A DNA stretch of 64,000 bases from JBDZVM01 sp040255675 (GTDB taxonomy: Bacteria > Actinomycetota > Actinomycetes > Acidothermales > Acidothermaceae). This document shows, piece after piece, positions 49,043-58,858 of this stretch. A model generated the notes under the pieces. It saw only the letters and a list, made by a program, of their open reading frames with translations. It made no database searches and was not told the DNA's origin. The stretch is taken from assembly GCA_040255675.1 (NCBI GenBank), contig JBDZVM010000001.1, positions 62,001 to 126,000 of the forward strand. The letters run 5' to 3'. Each line of letters starts with the position of its first letter. Position 1 is the first letter of the stretch. The position numbers and the translations under genes are program-made.

Positions 49043-49766
49043 GCGCCTGGGTGTTGCCCTCGTTTGTGTTCGGTGGCGAGGATCGCCGCTTGGGTTCGCC
49101 GCTCGAGCCCGAGCTTCGCCAGCAGCGACGAAACGTAGTTCTTTACCGTCTTTTCGGCGAGGAAGATGCGTTCGCCGATCTGGCGGTTGGTGAGGCCTTC
49201 ACCGATCAACTCGAGGATGCGGTGCTCTTGCTCGGTGAGTGCCGAGAACGGGTCTTCGCGCTCGCGTTCGGCCGCCTCGTTGCGCAGCCGCTGCATGACT
49301 CGTGCGGTCGTCTTCGCGTCGAGCAGCGATCCGCCGTCAGAGATTGTGCGCACCGCATTGACGAGATCGCCGCTTTTGATCTGCTTCAGCACGTAGCCGG
49401 CCGCGCCGGCGAGGATCGCGTTGTAGAGGGCGTCGTCGTCGGCGAACGAAGTCAACATCAAGCAGGCGAGCGTGGGCATTTTCGACCGAAGGTCGCGGCA
49501 CACGCTGACGCCGTCGCCGTCGGGCAAGCGGACGTCGAGCACCGCGACGTCGGGCCGCAAGGCCGGCACGCGCGCGAGCGCCTCCGCGGCGGTCGAGCCC
49601 TCGCCGACGACCACAATGTCGCCCTCGGCCTCGAGCACCTCCTTGACACCGCGTCGCACGACCTCGTGATCGTCGAGGAGAAAGACCCTGATCTGGTGTT
49701 TGGCGGTCTGGTGGTTGGCGGTCTGCTCGTTCGCGGTCTGGCTGCCCTCGGCACTTGTGCTCGACA
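49039..49766 (-). CDS. DevR/DosR-type response regulator
   Basis: A 242-residue NarL/LuxR-family regulator. The receiver at ~25-145 has D78 in VAVLDVRLPDGDG and the DD pair of FLLDDHEVVRRG. The C-terminal helix-turn-helix is LTEQEHRILELIGEGLTNRQIGERIFLAEKTVKNYVSSLLAKLG, very close to mycobacterial DevR. GTG 49766 follows GGGAG. An extra N-terminus carries QTANEQTANHQTAKHQ, from a 15-base repeat. Its sensor is likely the DevS-like kinase at 53326, and a DosR box is present at 52839. Its stop overlaps the NnrS-like gene by four bases. Confidence 0.93.
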
Positions 49767-50077
49767 CCGGTGCTCCCTTCCGATGGCCGCTCCGGGTCCG
49801 GTGCCAGTTAAGGTACCCCGTCGGCCCGTGTGCGGCGATCAAAGCGTCATCGGCCGGCCCGGTCGTTCGAACCGCGTCTCTCGAACCGCGTCTCTCGTAA
49901 CGGGTTACCACGGTCGCGCGCGGGGGTAACCACGCCAGCGCCGATCGACCGGCGTATTGGCACGCGGGTCGAAGTGCCCGAATGGTCAGGACGCATGCCG
50001 GTGGGGCGCTGCCCGCCGGTGGCCGATGCTTGACATCGGCGGCGGGCTCGCCGTCCACGCTCCTGAGGAGACTCGAA

Positions 50078-52786
50078 ATGACCGCACTGGCGACGGACGT
50101 CGATGCCCTGCTGAGCGACGCGGGCATCGTCCGGATCAGGTCGGTACGACCCGATGACGCCGGCGCGCTGGCCGCGCTTTACGGGCGGGTCTCGGCCGAC
50201 ACGTTGTACCTGCGGTTCTTCTCCGTGTCGCGTGCCGTCGCTACCGATGACGTCGAGCGGTTGACCAGACCTTCCGACTCGACGCATTACTCGCTGGTTG
50301 CCGAGATCGCGGGCGAGATCGTCGCGGTCGCGACGTACGACCGGCTCGACGATCCGACGAAAGCCGAGGTCGCGTTTCTCGTCGACGACGCTCACCAAGG
50401 TCGCGGCGTCGGAATGCTCCTCCTCGAGCACTTGGCGATCGCGGCGACGGCACAAGGAATTCTCACGTTCGTGGCGGAGACGTTGCCCGCGAACGCGCGC
50501 ATGCTGCATGTGTTTTCCGACGCCGGATTTCCCGTGACGACGTCATTGGGTGACGGCGTCGTTCGCGTCGTGGTGCCGTTGCGCTTCGACGAGGCTTTCC
50601 GGCGTGCCGTCGACGCTCGTGAGGCGCGCGCCGACGCCGCCTCGTTGCGGCGCGTGCTCGCGCCCGCGTCGGTAGCTGTCGTCGGGGCGGGCGCCGACCC
50701 GGCCGGATTGGGCCATCAAGTCTTAGCGAATATCGTGCGCGGCGGCTATCGCGGCGACCTTTACGCGGTCAACCGGTCGGGGCATCGCGTCGCCGGAGTT
50801 CACGCTTTCAAAGAACTGGCCGAAATTCCTGGCCGCCTCGACGTCGTCGTCGTCGCGGTGCCGGCATCGTCGGTGCTCGACGTCGCGCAGCAGGCGGTCA
50901 CGAAAAGCGCCGCGGGTCTCGTGGTCATCACAGCCGGTTTCGCGGAAGCCGGCAGCGCCGGTGCTCGCCAACAGGTTGAGTTGGTGCGTATGTGCCGCGA
51001 CGCCGGCATGCGGCTGATCGGGCCGAATTGCATGGGCATCGCCAACGCGTCGTCCGATATTTCGTTGAACGCCACGTTCTCGTCGGCCATGCCTCCGTCT
51101 GGAGGCATCGGGTTGATGTCGCAGTCGGGCGCCGTCGGCATCGCCGCGCTCGAATACGCGGCTATGTCGGGCCTTGGCCTTTCGACCTTCGTCTCGGCCG
51201 GCAACAAGGCCGATGTTTCAGGTAACGACCTGCTGTGTTTTTGGGAGCACGACAACGCGACGGCGGTGTGCGCGCTCTATCTCGAATCTTTCGGCAACCC
51301 GAGAAAATTCGCCCGGATCGCGGCTCGCGTGGGCCGTACGAAGCCGATCGTCGCGGTGAAATCGGGTCGTACGCTCGCCGGCAAGCGGGGTGCGGCGTCG
51401 CACACGGCGGCCGCCGCTACACCGGACGTCGCGGTCGACAGCCTCTTCGACCAAGCGGGCGTCACCCGGGTCGACTCCCTCGCCGAATTATTCGACGTCG
51501 CCACGCTTTTCGACGTCGCGCCGTTGCCGAAGGGGCGACGGGTGGCGATCGTCGGCAACAGCGGCGGCCCCGGCATCCTCGCGGCCGACGCGTGCGAAAG
51601 CGCCGGCCTCGACGTCGTCGAGCTCGGCGAGACGACACGGCGGCGACTGTCGGGCCTGCTCCCCCCGGGTGCCGCGGTCTCCAACCCGGTCGACCTGCTG
51701 GCCGCCGCCGACCCGGTGACTTTTGAAGCCGCCTTGCGCGTGCTACTCGAAGACTCAGACGTCGACGCCGTGATCACCGTATTCACGCCGATCCAGCGCG
51801 GTTCGGAAGTCGGTATCAGCCGCGCGATCGCGACGGTCGAGGCAGACCGCATCGACAAGCCGGTACTCGCCTGTTTTCTCGGCGTCACTGCGATGCCGGC
51901 CGAGTTGCGCTCGCGTGCCGGCGCGCCGATCGTGCCGTTCTACTCGTTCCCCGAGCCCGCGGCCCGCGCGCTCGCGGCCGCCGTCCGCTATCGCGCGTGG
52001 CGCGACCGGCCGGCCGGCACCGTTCGCCAGTTCAAAGGCATCGAACTCGCGCGGGCTCGCGCACTCGTGCACGGCTTTCTCGCCGACAACCCGGACGGCG
52101 GCTGGCTGGAGGCCGCCGACGCGGCCCGGTTGATGGCCACGCACGGCATCAAGGTCGCCCCGACCGTGCACGCCGCCTCCGCGGCCGAAGCCGGCGAGGC
52201 GGCCGCCAAACTCGGCTTTCCGGTGGCTTTGAAGGCCGCGGCGGGCGAACTCGTGCACAAGACCGAGGTAGGCGGCGTCCGTTTGAATTTGCGGACGCCG
52301 GACGACGTCGCGGCGGCGTTCGAGGCGATGGCGCGCGACTTGGGGTCGGACATGGGCGGCGCGGTGGTGCAGCCGATGGTGGGTGGGGCCGGCCGGCCCG
52401 GAGAGGTCGAGACAGCGATCGGCGTCGTCGCCGATCCCACGTTCGGGCCGCTCGTCATGGTCGGCCTCGGCGGTGTGGCGAGCGATCTCATGGCCGACCG
52501 GGCGTTTCACATGCTGCCGATGACCGTCGAAGACGCCCAGCGCCAAATCCGGTCGCTGCGCGCGGCGCCGCTGCTGTTCGGCTATCGCAACACGCCGGTG
52601 TGCGACGTCGGCGCGCTGGAAGACATGCTGCTGCGCGTCGCCCAGCTCGCGACCGACGTTCCCGAACTGGCCGAACTCGACCTCAACCCGGTGACGGTCT
52701 CGCCCGACGGCGCGATCGCGGTCGACGTCAAGGTGAAACTGCGACCGGCGTCGGGCGCCGATCCGCTTGCTCGCCATCTGCGCTGA
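50078..52786 (+). CDS. GNAT acetyltransferase fused to ADP-forming acyl-CoA synthetase
   Basis: A 902-residue fusion. Residues ~18-170 are GNAT (VRPDDAGALAALYGRVSADTLYLRFFS, FLVDDAHQGRGVGMLLLEHL). Then comes a CoA-binding domain (~190-, VAVVGAGADPAGLGHQVLANIVRGGYRGDLYAVN) and the succinyl-CoA-synthetase-like domains with the phospho-His segment RGAASHTAAAATPD. A C-terminal ATP-grasp (~690-890: AARLMATHGIKVAPTVHAASAAEAGEAAAKLGFPVALKAA...KTEVGGVRLNL) completes it. It resembles the protein-acetylating Pat enzymes with GNAT placed first. ATG 50078 after GAGGAG. In DevR/DevS context it may serve anaerobic acyl-CoA metabolism or protein acetylation. Confidence 0.92.
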   Translation: MTALATDVDALLSDAGIVRIRSVRPDDAGALAALYGRVSADTLYLRFFSVSRAVATDDVERLTRPSDSTHYSLVAEIAGEIVAVATYDRLDDPTKAEVAFLVDDAHQGRGVGMLLLEHLAIAATAQGILTFVAETLPANARMLHVFSDAGFPVTTSLGDGVVRVVVPLRFDEAFRRAVDAREARADAASLRRVLAPASVAVVGAGADPAGLGHQVLANIVRGGYRGDLYAVNRSGHRVAGVHAFKELAEIPGRLDVVVVAVPASSVLDVAQQAVTKSAAGLVVITAGFAEAGSAGARQQVELVRMCRDAGMRLIGPNCMGIANASSDISLNATFSSAMPPSGGIGLMSQSGAVGIAALEYAAMSGLGLSTFVSAGNKADVSGNDLLCFWEHDNATAVCALYLESFGNPRKFARIAARVGRTKPIVAVKSGRTLAGKRGAASHTAAAATPDVAVDSLFDQAGVTRVDSLAELFDVATLFDVAPLPKGRRVAIVGNSGGPGILAADACESAGLDVVELGETTRRRLSGLLPPGAAVSNPVDLLAAADPVTFEAALRVLLEDSDVDAVITVFTPIQRGSEVGISRAIATVEADRIDKPVLACFLGVTAMPAELRSRAGAPIVPFYSFPEPAARALAAAVRYRAWRDRPAGTVRQFKGIELARARALVHGFLADNPDGGWLEAADAARLMATHGIKVAPTVHAASAAEAGEAAAKLGFPVALKAAAGELVHKTEVGGVRLNLRTPDDVAAAFEAMARDLGSDMGGAVVQPMVGGAGRPGEVETAIGVVADPTFGPLVMVGLGGVASDLMADRAFHMLPMTVEDAQRQIRSLRAAPLLFGYRNTPVCDVGALEDMLLRVAQLATDVPELAELDLNPVTVSPDGAIAVDVKVKLRPASGADPLARHLR

Positions 52787-52838
52787 CCAGGTGCCGAAAC
52801 CGATGTGCTTAGGCATAGTGGTGACCGACGCGGCCCGC

Positions 52839-52858
52839 TTCGGGACTTTGGTCCCTGC
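52839..52858 (+). promoter_or_regulatory. DosR box upstream of the split-barrel protein
   Basis: TTCGGGACTTTGGTCCCTGC matches the mycobacterial DosR consensus TTSGGGACTWWAGTCCCSAA at most positions, including the whole GGGACT and GTCCC cores. It ends 34 bases before GTG 52893, suitable for activation of that gene. Confidence 0.85.
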
Positions 52859-52892
52859 GTGCGCGCGGCCCTGCCACCCGAATAATGATTCC

Positions 52893-53354
52893 GTGCGTAT
52901 CGACAAGAGCGGCCTTGAGGTGGTCGACGACGACGAGTGTTTCGCGCTTGCCAAGACGGCGCAGATCGGCCGAGTCGTCTACTCCGATCGCGCGTTGCCC
53001 GTAATCGTGCCCGTGAACTTCGTTCTCGACGGCGGCGACGTCGTCATCCGCACACAGCGTCGATCGAGGCTCGCGACGCACGCGGCCGGCAACGTCGTCG
53101 CGTTCGAGGTCGACGAGATTGACGCGACGACGAATACGGGTTGGAGCGTCGTTTTCACCGGCATGCTCGAACTCGTCGACGACGCTTTCGAGGTGCGCCG
53201 GCTGGAAGGACTCGGGCTTCATTCCTGGGCGCCGTCGGCGCACGACCGTTACCTGCGCCTGCGACCCGAACTCGTCACCGGGCGCCGTATCGTCTGCGCG
53301 CAACCCGGCCATGCCGAGCAGGGCGTCAGTCGTCGAGCGGCACCCACCAGCTGA
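52893..53354 (+). CDS. Pyridoxamine-phosphate-oxidase-like flavin/F420 protein
   Basis: A 153-residue split-barrel protein. The beta-rich core reads ALAKTAQIGRVVYSDRALPVIVPVNFVLDGGDVVIRTQRRSRLATHAAGNVVAFEVDEIDATTNTGWSVVFTGMLELV. This pattern is common in hypoxia-induced actinobacterial proteins. I chose GTG 52893; there is no Shine-Dalgarno, but AATAATGATT just before could be a -10 region of a leaderless message. A DosR box precedes it. The last 29 bases overlap the convergent DevS gene. Ligand, FMN or F420, is not decidable. Confidence 0.85.
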   Translation: MRIDKSGLEVVDDDECFALAKTAQIGRVVYSDRALPVIVPVNFVLDGGDVVIRTQRRSRLATHAAGNVVAFEVDEIDATTNTGWSVVFTGMLELVDDAFEVRRLEGLGLHSWAPSAHDRYLRLRPELVTGRRIVCAQPGHAEQGVSRRAAPTS

Positions 53355-54975
53355 TTTCGGTGCCGCCTTCGGGCGCGTTCTCGGCACTGAATTCGCCGTC
53401 GAGTCCAGACGCTCGCGCTTGAAGGTTCGCTAGCCCGCTTCGCCGGCCGTCGGGCGGTAGGCCGATGCCGTCGTCAACTACCGTGACGGTAACGCGGTTC
53501 GCGTCGACCGCCACGGTCACCTCGACACGTGACGCTTCGGCATGGCGAGCCGCGTTCGACAACGATTCGCGAATGACGGCAACCACGTTCTCGCCGATGG
53601 TCGCCGAGACGCGGGTGTCGATGAGCCCTTCGAACCGAAGCCCTGGGCTGAAACCCAGGGCCGTCGCGTATTCCTCGACGACCTCGACGATGCGGGCGCG
53701 CAGGCTTCGCGGCCCGCCGCGATCGGGGCGCTGGAGCGCGTAAATCGTCGAGCGGATTTCCTTGATGGTCTTGTCGAGGTCGTCGACCGCTTGCTGGACG
53801 TATTCGACGGCCTCGGGTCTGGTCATGTAGCGCATCGAGCTTTCAAGCTGCATGCCCGTGGCGAACAGCCGCTGGATGACCAGGTCGTGCAGATCGCGCG
53901 CGATGCGGTCACGGTCACGGAAAACGCTGAGTTTCTCGTTGTCGCTGCGTTGTCGGGCCAGCTCGACGGCAAGGGTCGCCTGATGGCCGAAGGCTTCGAG
54001 CATTTCCTGGTCGGCGTTATCAAACGTCGGCCCGCCGTCGAGGTTGGCGACGTAAAGGACGCCGAGTGTGGTGTTTGACGCCCGAAGGGGGACAAAGATA
54101 GCCGAGCGAATGTTAGCCCTCAACAGGTGCCCGCGAGCCGCTCGCGGATCGGAGCTCAAATCGTCGACGATCAGCGTTTCCCCCTCCGTATAAGCCGCGC
54201 CGACGAGGGAGGCGTACCGGTCGAGCCGCATGCCGGTGAATGCACGAGCAAACTCCCCGTCGGCGACCTCCACCGCAAGGCTGTCGCCGAGTGGTAACGC
54301 GATTGCCGCGAAATCGGCGCTTGCCAAAGTACGGGCGTGCTCCGCGATCATCTTCAGAACGTCGTCAGGCTCGGCGCCCGAAAGCAGTGCGGTCGTGACA
54401 TCGGACGACGCGCGAAGCCACTGCTCACGGCGGCGCGACTCGTCGAACAGCCGGGCGTTCTTGATCGCGACACCGGCCGCGGCCGCGAGTGACAAGACAA
54501 TCGCCTCGTCGTGGTTGTCGAAGTCGCCGCCGCCCGCCTTCTCGGTCAGATAGAGGTTGCCGAAGATTTCGTCACCCACCCTGATCGGCGCACCGAGGAA
54601 TGTGCGCATCGGCGGATGATTTTCCGGAAAGCCGCACGACTTCGGATGTTGCGAGAGATCGTGCAGGCGCAGCGGTTGGGGATCATCGATCAGCAGGCCG
54701 AGAATGCCGTGGCCTTCCGGATAGTGTCCGATCTGCCTGATCGTTTCGTCGTCGACACCCACCGTGATGAATGTCGCCAGGAAGCGGTGCTTTCCGATGA
54801 CGCCGAGCGCACCGTAACGAGCATCGACAAGTCGAACGGCAGCTTCGACGATGCGGTGCAAGACCGTATCGAGATCGAGTTCTTGTCCGATCGCCACCAA
54901 CGCGTCGAGCAGGTCGTGGACACGCGGCAACGCCGAGCGATCGTCAGCAGACTCGGCCACGGTTCCATCCTGCAC
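53326..54975 (-). CDS. DevS/DosT-type heme sensor histidine kinase
   Basis: A 549-residue cytoplasmic kinase with two GAF domains (~30-175, ~205-345) and a HisKA_3 dimerisation plus HATPase region (~355-549). Phospho-acceptor H363 is in DRDRIARDLHDLVIQRLFATGMQLES. ATPase motifs VRESLSNAARHAEAS and DDGIGLP are intact. In GAF-A the HPPMRTFLGAPIRVGDEIFGNLYLTEK segment keeps the DevS heme-ligand His (H120 here, H149 in M. tuberculosis) and the distal-pocket Tyr at the same 22-residue distance (Y142, Y171). It should therefore sense O2, NO or CO and phosphorylate the DevR-type regulator at 49039. Confidence 0.93.
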   Translation of the reverse strand: MQDGTVAESADDRSALPRVHDLLDALVAIGQELDLDTVLHRIVEAAVRLVDARYGALGVIGKHRFLATFITVGVDDETIRQIGHYPEGHGILGLLIDDPQPLRLHDLSQHPKSCGFPENHPPMRTFLGAPIRVGDEIFGNLYLTEKAGGGDFDNHDEAIVLSLAAAAGVAIKNARLFDESRRREQWLRASSDVTTALLSGAEPDDVLKMIAEHARTLASADFAAIALPLGDSLAVEVADGEFARAFTGMRLDRYASLVGAAYTEGETLIVDDLSSDPRAARGHLLRANIRSAIFVPLRASNTTLGVLYVANLDGGPTFDNADQEMLEAFGHQATLAVELARQRSDNEKLSVFRDRDRIARDLHDLVIQRLFATGMQLESSMRYMTRPEAVEYVQQAVDDLDKTIKEIRSTIYALQRPDRGGPRSLRARIVEVVEEYATALGFSPGLRFEGLIDTRVSATIGENVVAVIRESLSNAARHAEASRVEVTVAVDANRVTVTVVDDGIGLPPDGRRSGLANLQARASGLDGEFSAENAPEGGTEISWWVPLDD

Positions 54976-55146
54976 CAGGGGTCGGCGTAACGAGAGATAG
55001 CGTTGCGATCCATTTCCCCTACGGCACGCTGGTCATGCCGACCGGCCAAACTGAAGCGGTCAGGCGAGGTGTCCTCGCATACGCTGCTGTCGTGGAAAGC
55101 CCGCGGCCATCGGGGCTGAGGGCTGCTTGCTCGGGAGGGCTGCTTG

Positions 55147-57579
55147 GTGGGGAGCGCGCGGGTGGACACCAGCGCCGCACCGCCCGCCGGCCTGGACTCA
55201 CGTGGATTGTCCAGCGCTGACGTCGAGCAACGTCGCGCCCGCGGCTTGGTGAACGACATTGGACGACGCCCGAGCCGTACGTACGCCCAGATCGTGCGGG
55301 CGAATGTGTTCACTCGATTCAATGCGCTTCTCGGCGCGATGTTCGCCGTCATTTTGATCGTCGGCCCGATTCAAGATGCCATGTTCGGTTTCATCTTGGT
55401 CGTCAATTCGGGCATCGGCATCGTGCAGGAGGTGCGCGCGAAGCGGGTGCTCGACAAGGTCGAGGTCGTCACCGCGCCGTCCGCCGACGTCGTCCGTGAC
55501 GGCGTCGTCACCCGGGTGCGCGCGCGTGACATCGTGGTCGACGACGTCATCGAGTTGCGCGCCGGCGACGGGCTTCTCGTCGACGGAACGGTGCTCGCGT
55601 CCGACAACCTCGAAATCGACGAGTCACTGCTCACGGGTGAGTCGGAGCCGATCGTCAAACCGGTGGGTTCGCAGGTGTTGTCGGGCAGTTTTGTCACGGC
55701 CGGTTACGGTCGCATGCGGGCAACCCGCGTCGGCGCTGGCTCGTACGGCGCGAAGCTCGCGGCCGAAGCGCGCGAGTTCTCTTTGGTGCGTTCGGACCTT
55801 CGCGACGGCATCAACCGGTTGCTGCGACTCATCACGTGGGTGTTGATTCCGGTCGCGGGTCTGCTCATCTGGAGCCAATTCTCCGACGACAGCAACTTCT
55901 CGGACGCCGTGCGAGGTTCGGTGGCGGGCACCGTCACGATGGTGCCCGAAGGTTTGGTGTTGCTGACGAGCATCGCTTTCGCCGTCGGCGCGATTCGACT
56001 GGCCAAGGCCCGGGTCGTCGTCCGTGAGCTGCCCGCGCTCGAAGGCTTGGCCCGAGTCGACGTGCTGTGCATAGACAAGACCGGAACCCTGACCACCGGA
56101 GACCTCAGCGTCGTCGGCGTAGAACCTTTCGGCGGCACGGACGTCGTCGAGGCGCGCCTGGCGTTACGCGGTCTTGCCGCTGCCGACACCAGCCCGAACG
56201 CCACGATGGCCGCGATCCGCCGCGCTTTTTCCGCGGACGAGGCGCTGCCGACGGGCGAAGAAGTATGGGAACCCGTTTCGCGGTTGGCGTTTTCGTCGGC
56301 GCGCAAGTTCTCGGGCGCTGATTTTGGCGAGCGCGGCGCCTGGCTCCTCGGTGCCCCTGAGGTTTTGCTGACCCGCGACGAGCTCGGGCCCGTAGGCGGT
56401 CGCGTCGACGAATTCGTGCGACAGGGCCGGCGCGTGCTCTTGCTCACGCGCGCCAAACGGCTCCCCGATACCGACGATTCGTCGATCGACGGCGGGCAAC
56501 CGGCGGCGCTTGTCGTGCTGCGCGACGAGTTGCGCACCGACGCGGCGTCGACGCTCGAATATCTGGCGGCGCAAGGCGTCGCGGTGAAGGTCATTTCGGG
56601 CGACCATCCCGAGACGGTTTCGTCGATCGCCGCCAGCCTCGGTCTTCGAAGCGCGGGTGTCGCCATCGATGCTAGGAGGCTGCCGGATACCGACGCTCCA
56701 GAGTTGCGCGCCGCGCTGGCAAACAACGACGTTTTCGGTCGCGTGACGCCGCATCAAAAGCGCGCCATCGTCGCCGCGTTGCAGGCGAACGGCCACACGG
56801 TCGCGATGACCGGCGACGGCGTCAACGACGTGCTCGCCCTCAAGGGCGCTGATCTCGGCATCGCGATGGGTTCGGGTACCGCCTCTGCCAAAGCGGTAGC
56901 GCAACTTGTGTTGCTCGACAACGGGTTCAGCGCCGTCCCGAAAGTGGTTGCCGAAGGCCGCCGGGTTATCGCCAACGTCGAGCGGGTGGCGAACCTGTTC
57001 TTGACGAAGACGGTGTACGCGACGATTTTGGCCCTTGCCGTCGGCGTCGTCGGATTGCCGTTTCCGTTCCTGCCGCGCCACCTCACCTTGGTGAGCGGTG
57101 TGTCGATCGGAATTCCCGGCTTCTTCTTGGCGCTGGCCCCGAACGCGCAGCGGGCCCGGCGCGGATTTCTCGGTCGGGTTTTGCGTTTCGCGGTGCCGGC
57201 CGGGGCAGTCGCGGCCGCGGCCACGTTCGCCGCGTATTCGCTTGCGCGGTCGGAGCCCTCGACCACCCTCGAATCGGCGCGCACGGTTGCGACCCTCGTG
57301 TTGGCCGGCGTGGCGCTGTGGGTCTTGTCGATTCTCGCGCGCCCGGCGACTCGGGCCCGGCAGTGGCTGATCGCCTCGATGGTCGGCTTGTTGCTCGCCG
57401 CGTTGCTCGTGCCGTGGTCGCGCGAGTTCTTCGCGCTGAACTTCCCTCGCCCGGTGCTTTGGCTTGCGGGTGTGGGGGTTGCCGGGCTCGCCGGCCTTGC
57501 GCTCGAGGGCGGCTGGCTTGCCGCCGGTTCGGTGCAGGCGCTCGTCACGCGCTGGCGGCAGCGGTCGAGCCGTCGCTGA
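55147..57579 (+). CDS. CtpE-like P-type cation ATPase
   Basis: An 810-residue P-type ATPase. TGESEP (actuator), CIDKTGTLTTG (phosphorylated Asp) and MTGDGVNDVLALKGADLGIAMGSG (hinge) are all present, with about ten transmembrane helices. TVTMVPEGLVLLTSIAF in helix 4, with PEGL, matches the CtpE/MgtA-like group; CtpE of mycobacteria imports calcium. There is no N-terminal metal-binding domain. GTG 55147 follows GGAGG by eight bases; TTG 55144 is also possible. It is divergent from the DevS gene. Cation specificity is inferred. Confidence 0.92.
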   Translation: MGSARVDTSAAPPAGLDSRGLSSADVEQRRARGLVNDIGRRPSRTYAQIVRANVFTRFNALLGAMFAVILIVGPIQDAMFGFILVVNSGIGIVQEVRAKRVLDKVEVVTAPSADVVRDGVVTRVRARDIVVDDVIELRAGDGLLVDGTVLASDNLEIDESLLTGESEPIVKPVGSQVLSGSFVTAGYGRMRATRVGAGSYGAKLAAEAREFSLVRSDLRDGINRLLRLITWVLIPVAGLLIWSQFSDDSNFSDAVRGSVAGTVTMVPEGLVLLTSIAFAVGAIRLAKARVVVRELPALEGLARVDVLCIDKTGTLTTGDLSVVGVEPFGGTDVVEARLALRGLAAADTSPNATMAAIRRAFSADEALPTGEEVWEPVSRLAFSSARKFSGADFGERGAWLLGAPEVLLTRDELGPVGGRVDEFVRQGRRVLLLTRAKRLPDTDDSSIDGGQPAALVVLRDELRTDAASTLEYLAAQGVAVKVISGDHPETVSSIAASLGLRSAGVAIDARRLPDTDAPELRAALANNDVFGRVTPHQKRAIVAALQANGHTVAMTGDGVNDVLALKGADLGIAMGSGTASAKAVAQLVLLDNGFSAVPKVVAEGRRVIANVERVANLFLTKTVYATILALAVGVVGLPFPFLPRHLTLVSGVSIGIPGFFLALAPNAQRARRGFLGRVLRFAVPAGAVAAAATFAAYSLARSEPSTTLESARTVATLVLAGVALWVLSILARPATRARQWLIASMVGLLLAALLVPWSREFFALNFPRPVLWLAGVGVAGLAGLALEGGWLAAGSVQALVTRWRQRSSRR

Positions 57580-58734
57580 TCAGCTCTTGTGCAGCCACCG
57601 GAAAATGCCATGCCGGCGTGGTCGGCCGACCGTCTCGCGCAGTTGTCCGGCCAATTTGTCAGCCTGCTCTTGCTCGAACGGCGTCAACTTGCGAGTGTCG
57701 CGCAAATAGACGTACGGCTCCTCGTGTTCGGGTAAACCGGAATCGATCGCTCGGGCACGCTGCAACTCGGCGTTGAATTCGGCGCCCAAGAGCAGCGCGA
57801 TATTCGAAATCCACAACCAGACCAAGAAGATGACGATGCCGGCGAGCGACCCGTAGGTCTTGTTGTAGGAAGAGAAGTTCGCCACGTAGATGGCGAATCC
57901 GGCAGACGCCGCTGCCCAGATCAGCACGGCGACGAGACCGCCGGGGCTGATCCAGGCAAATCCGGGTTGCCGCGCGTTCGGCGCCGCCCAGTACAGGATG
58001 GCGAGCGTCGAGCTAGCGATGACGAGCAGCAAGGGCCACTTCGCGATGTTCCAAACAGTGACCGCGGTGTCGCCAAGTCCGATTGCGTTGCCGACGTCGT
58101 GAGCAATATTGCCAGACAGGACGGCGATCGCCGCGGCGATGACGACGGCGACGACCAAGAAAATCGTGAGACCCAGCCGAATTGGCATGGTCTTCCAGAT
58201 CGGGCGGCCTTCGTTGATGTCGTAGATGTTGTTCGACGCTCGCATGAACGCCGCGACGTAACTCGATGCCGACCACAGTGCGACCAGCAGGCTGATGATG
58301 CCGACGATCCCAGCGACGCCTTGCTGGCTTTGCACGTTTTCGAAGATTCGAGACACGGTGCCTTGCGCGCTGCTCGGCGCGTACTGCTGCACGTTTCGCA
58401 GCACCTTGTCACTGTTCGACTTTCCGAGCAGCCCGATGGTCGAGATGAGTACGAGCAGCCCGGGAAACAAGGCGAGCAACGCGCGGTAGGTGAGGGCGGC
58501 CGCCCAGTCGCTGAGGCTGTCTTGCTTGTATTCGCGCACCGCGCGTTTGAACACGCCTACCCAGTCGTGCCGCTCGAGGCGCACCGGTGAGGACACCGGC
58601 TTGGCGTGGCGGCCGCGAGCATCGCCGGTTCGAGTCGTGGTTGGCGTCGCTCGCCTCGGCTCGGGATCGGGCCCGGGGTCGAGCGGAGTAGAGGAAGCCT
58701 GGTCGAGCGGCGGCTGGTGTCTTGGTTGCGACAT
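57580..58734 (-). CDS. YihY/BrkB-family inner membrane protein
   Basis: A 384-residue YihY/virulence-factor-BrkB protein. A basic, Pro-rich N-terminal tail (~60 residues) precedes KRAVREYKQDSLSDWAAALTYRALLALFPGLLVLISTIGLLG, the family signature. Five more helices follow, including ASSYVAAFMRASNNIYDINEGRPIWKTMPIRLGLTIFLV and SYNKTYGSLAGIVIFLVWLWISNIALLLGAEFNAEL. A charged C-terminal tail ends the protein. It was once called ribonuclease BN, but is a membrane protein of unsettled function. ATG 58734 is chosen; 58746 is possible. Converges with the ATPase gene with no spacer. Confidence 0.92.
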   Translation of the reverse strand: MSQPRHQPPLDQASSTPLDPGPDPEPRRATPTTTRTGDARGRHAKPVSSPVRLERHDWVGVFKRAVREYKQDSLSDWAAALTYRALLALFPGLLVLISTIGLLGKSNSDKVLRNVQQYAPSSAQGTVSRIFENVQSQQGVAGIVGIISLLVALWSASSYVAAFMRASNNIYDINEGRPIWKTMPIRLGLTIFLVVAVVIAAAIAVLSGNIAHDVGNAIGLGDTAVTVWNIAKWPLLLVIASSTLAILYWAAPNARQPGFAWISPGGLVAVLIWAAASAGFAIYVANFSSYNKTYGSLAGIVIFLVWLWISNIALLLGAEFNAELQRARAIDSGLPEHEEPYVYLRDTRKLTPFEQEQADKLAGQLRETVGRPRRHGIFRWLHKS

Positions 58735-58858
58735 CGGGGCCCACAAACTTTCGGTACAAACGCTCGGTCGAGATCACGACGGTACCCCGCGCAGGCTAGC
58801 GCGGAAGAGAAGAAGTTGCCCGTTGCCGGTCATCAGGAAACCGGCCCGACCGAGCGGA

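Noticed and set aside
48385..49929. Long fused frame crossing the gap and entering the DevR region
   Set aside because: It depends on the N-run being translated and is antisense to DevR; the collapsed gap gives a better frame.
54990..55146. DosR box between DevS and the P-type ATPase
   Set aside because: Only a short GCGAGG-TGT-CCTCGC inversion is present; the GGGAC/GTCCC cores are missing.
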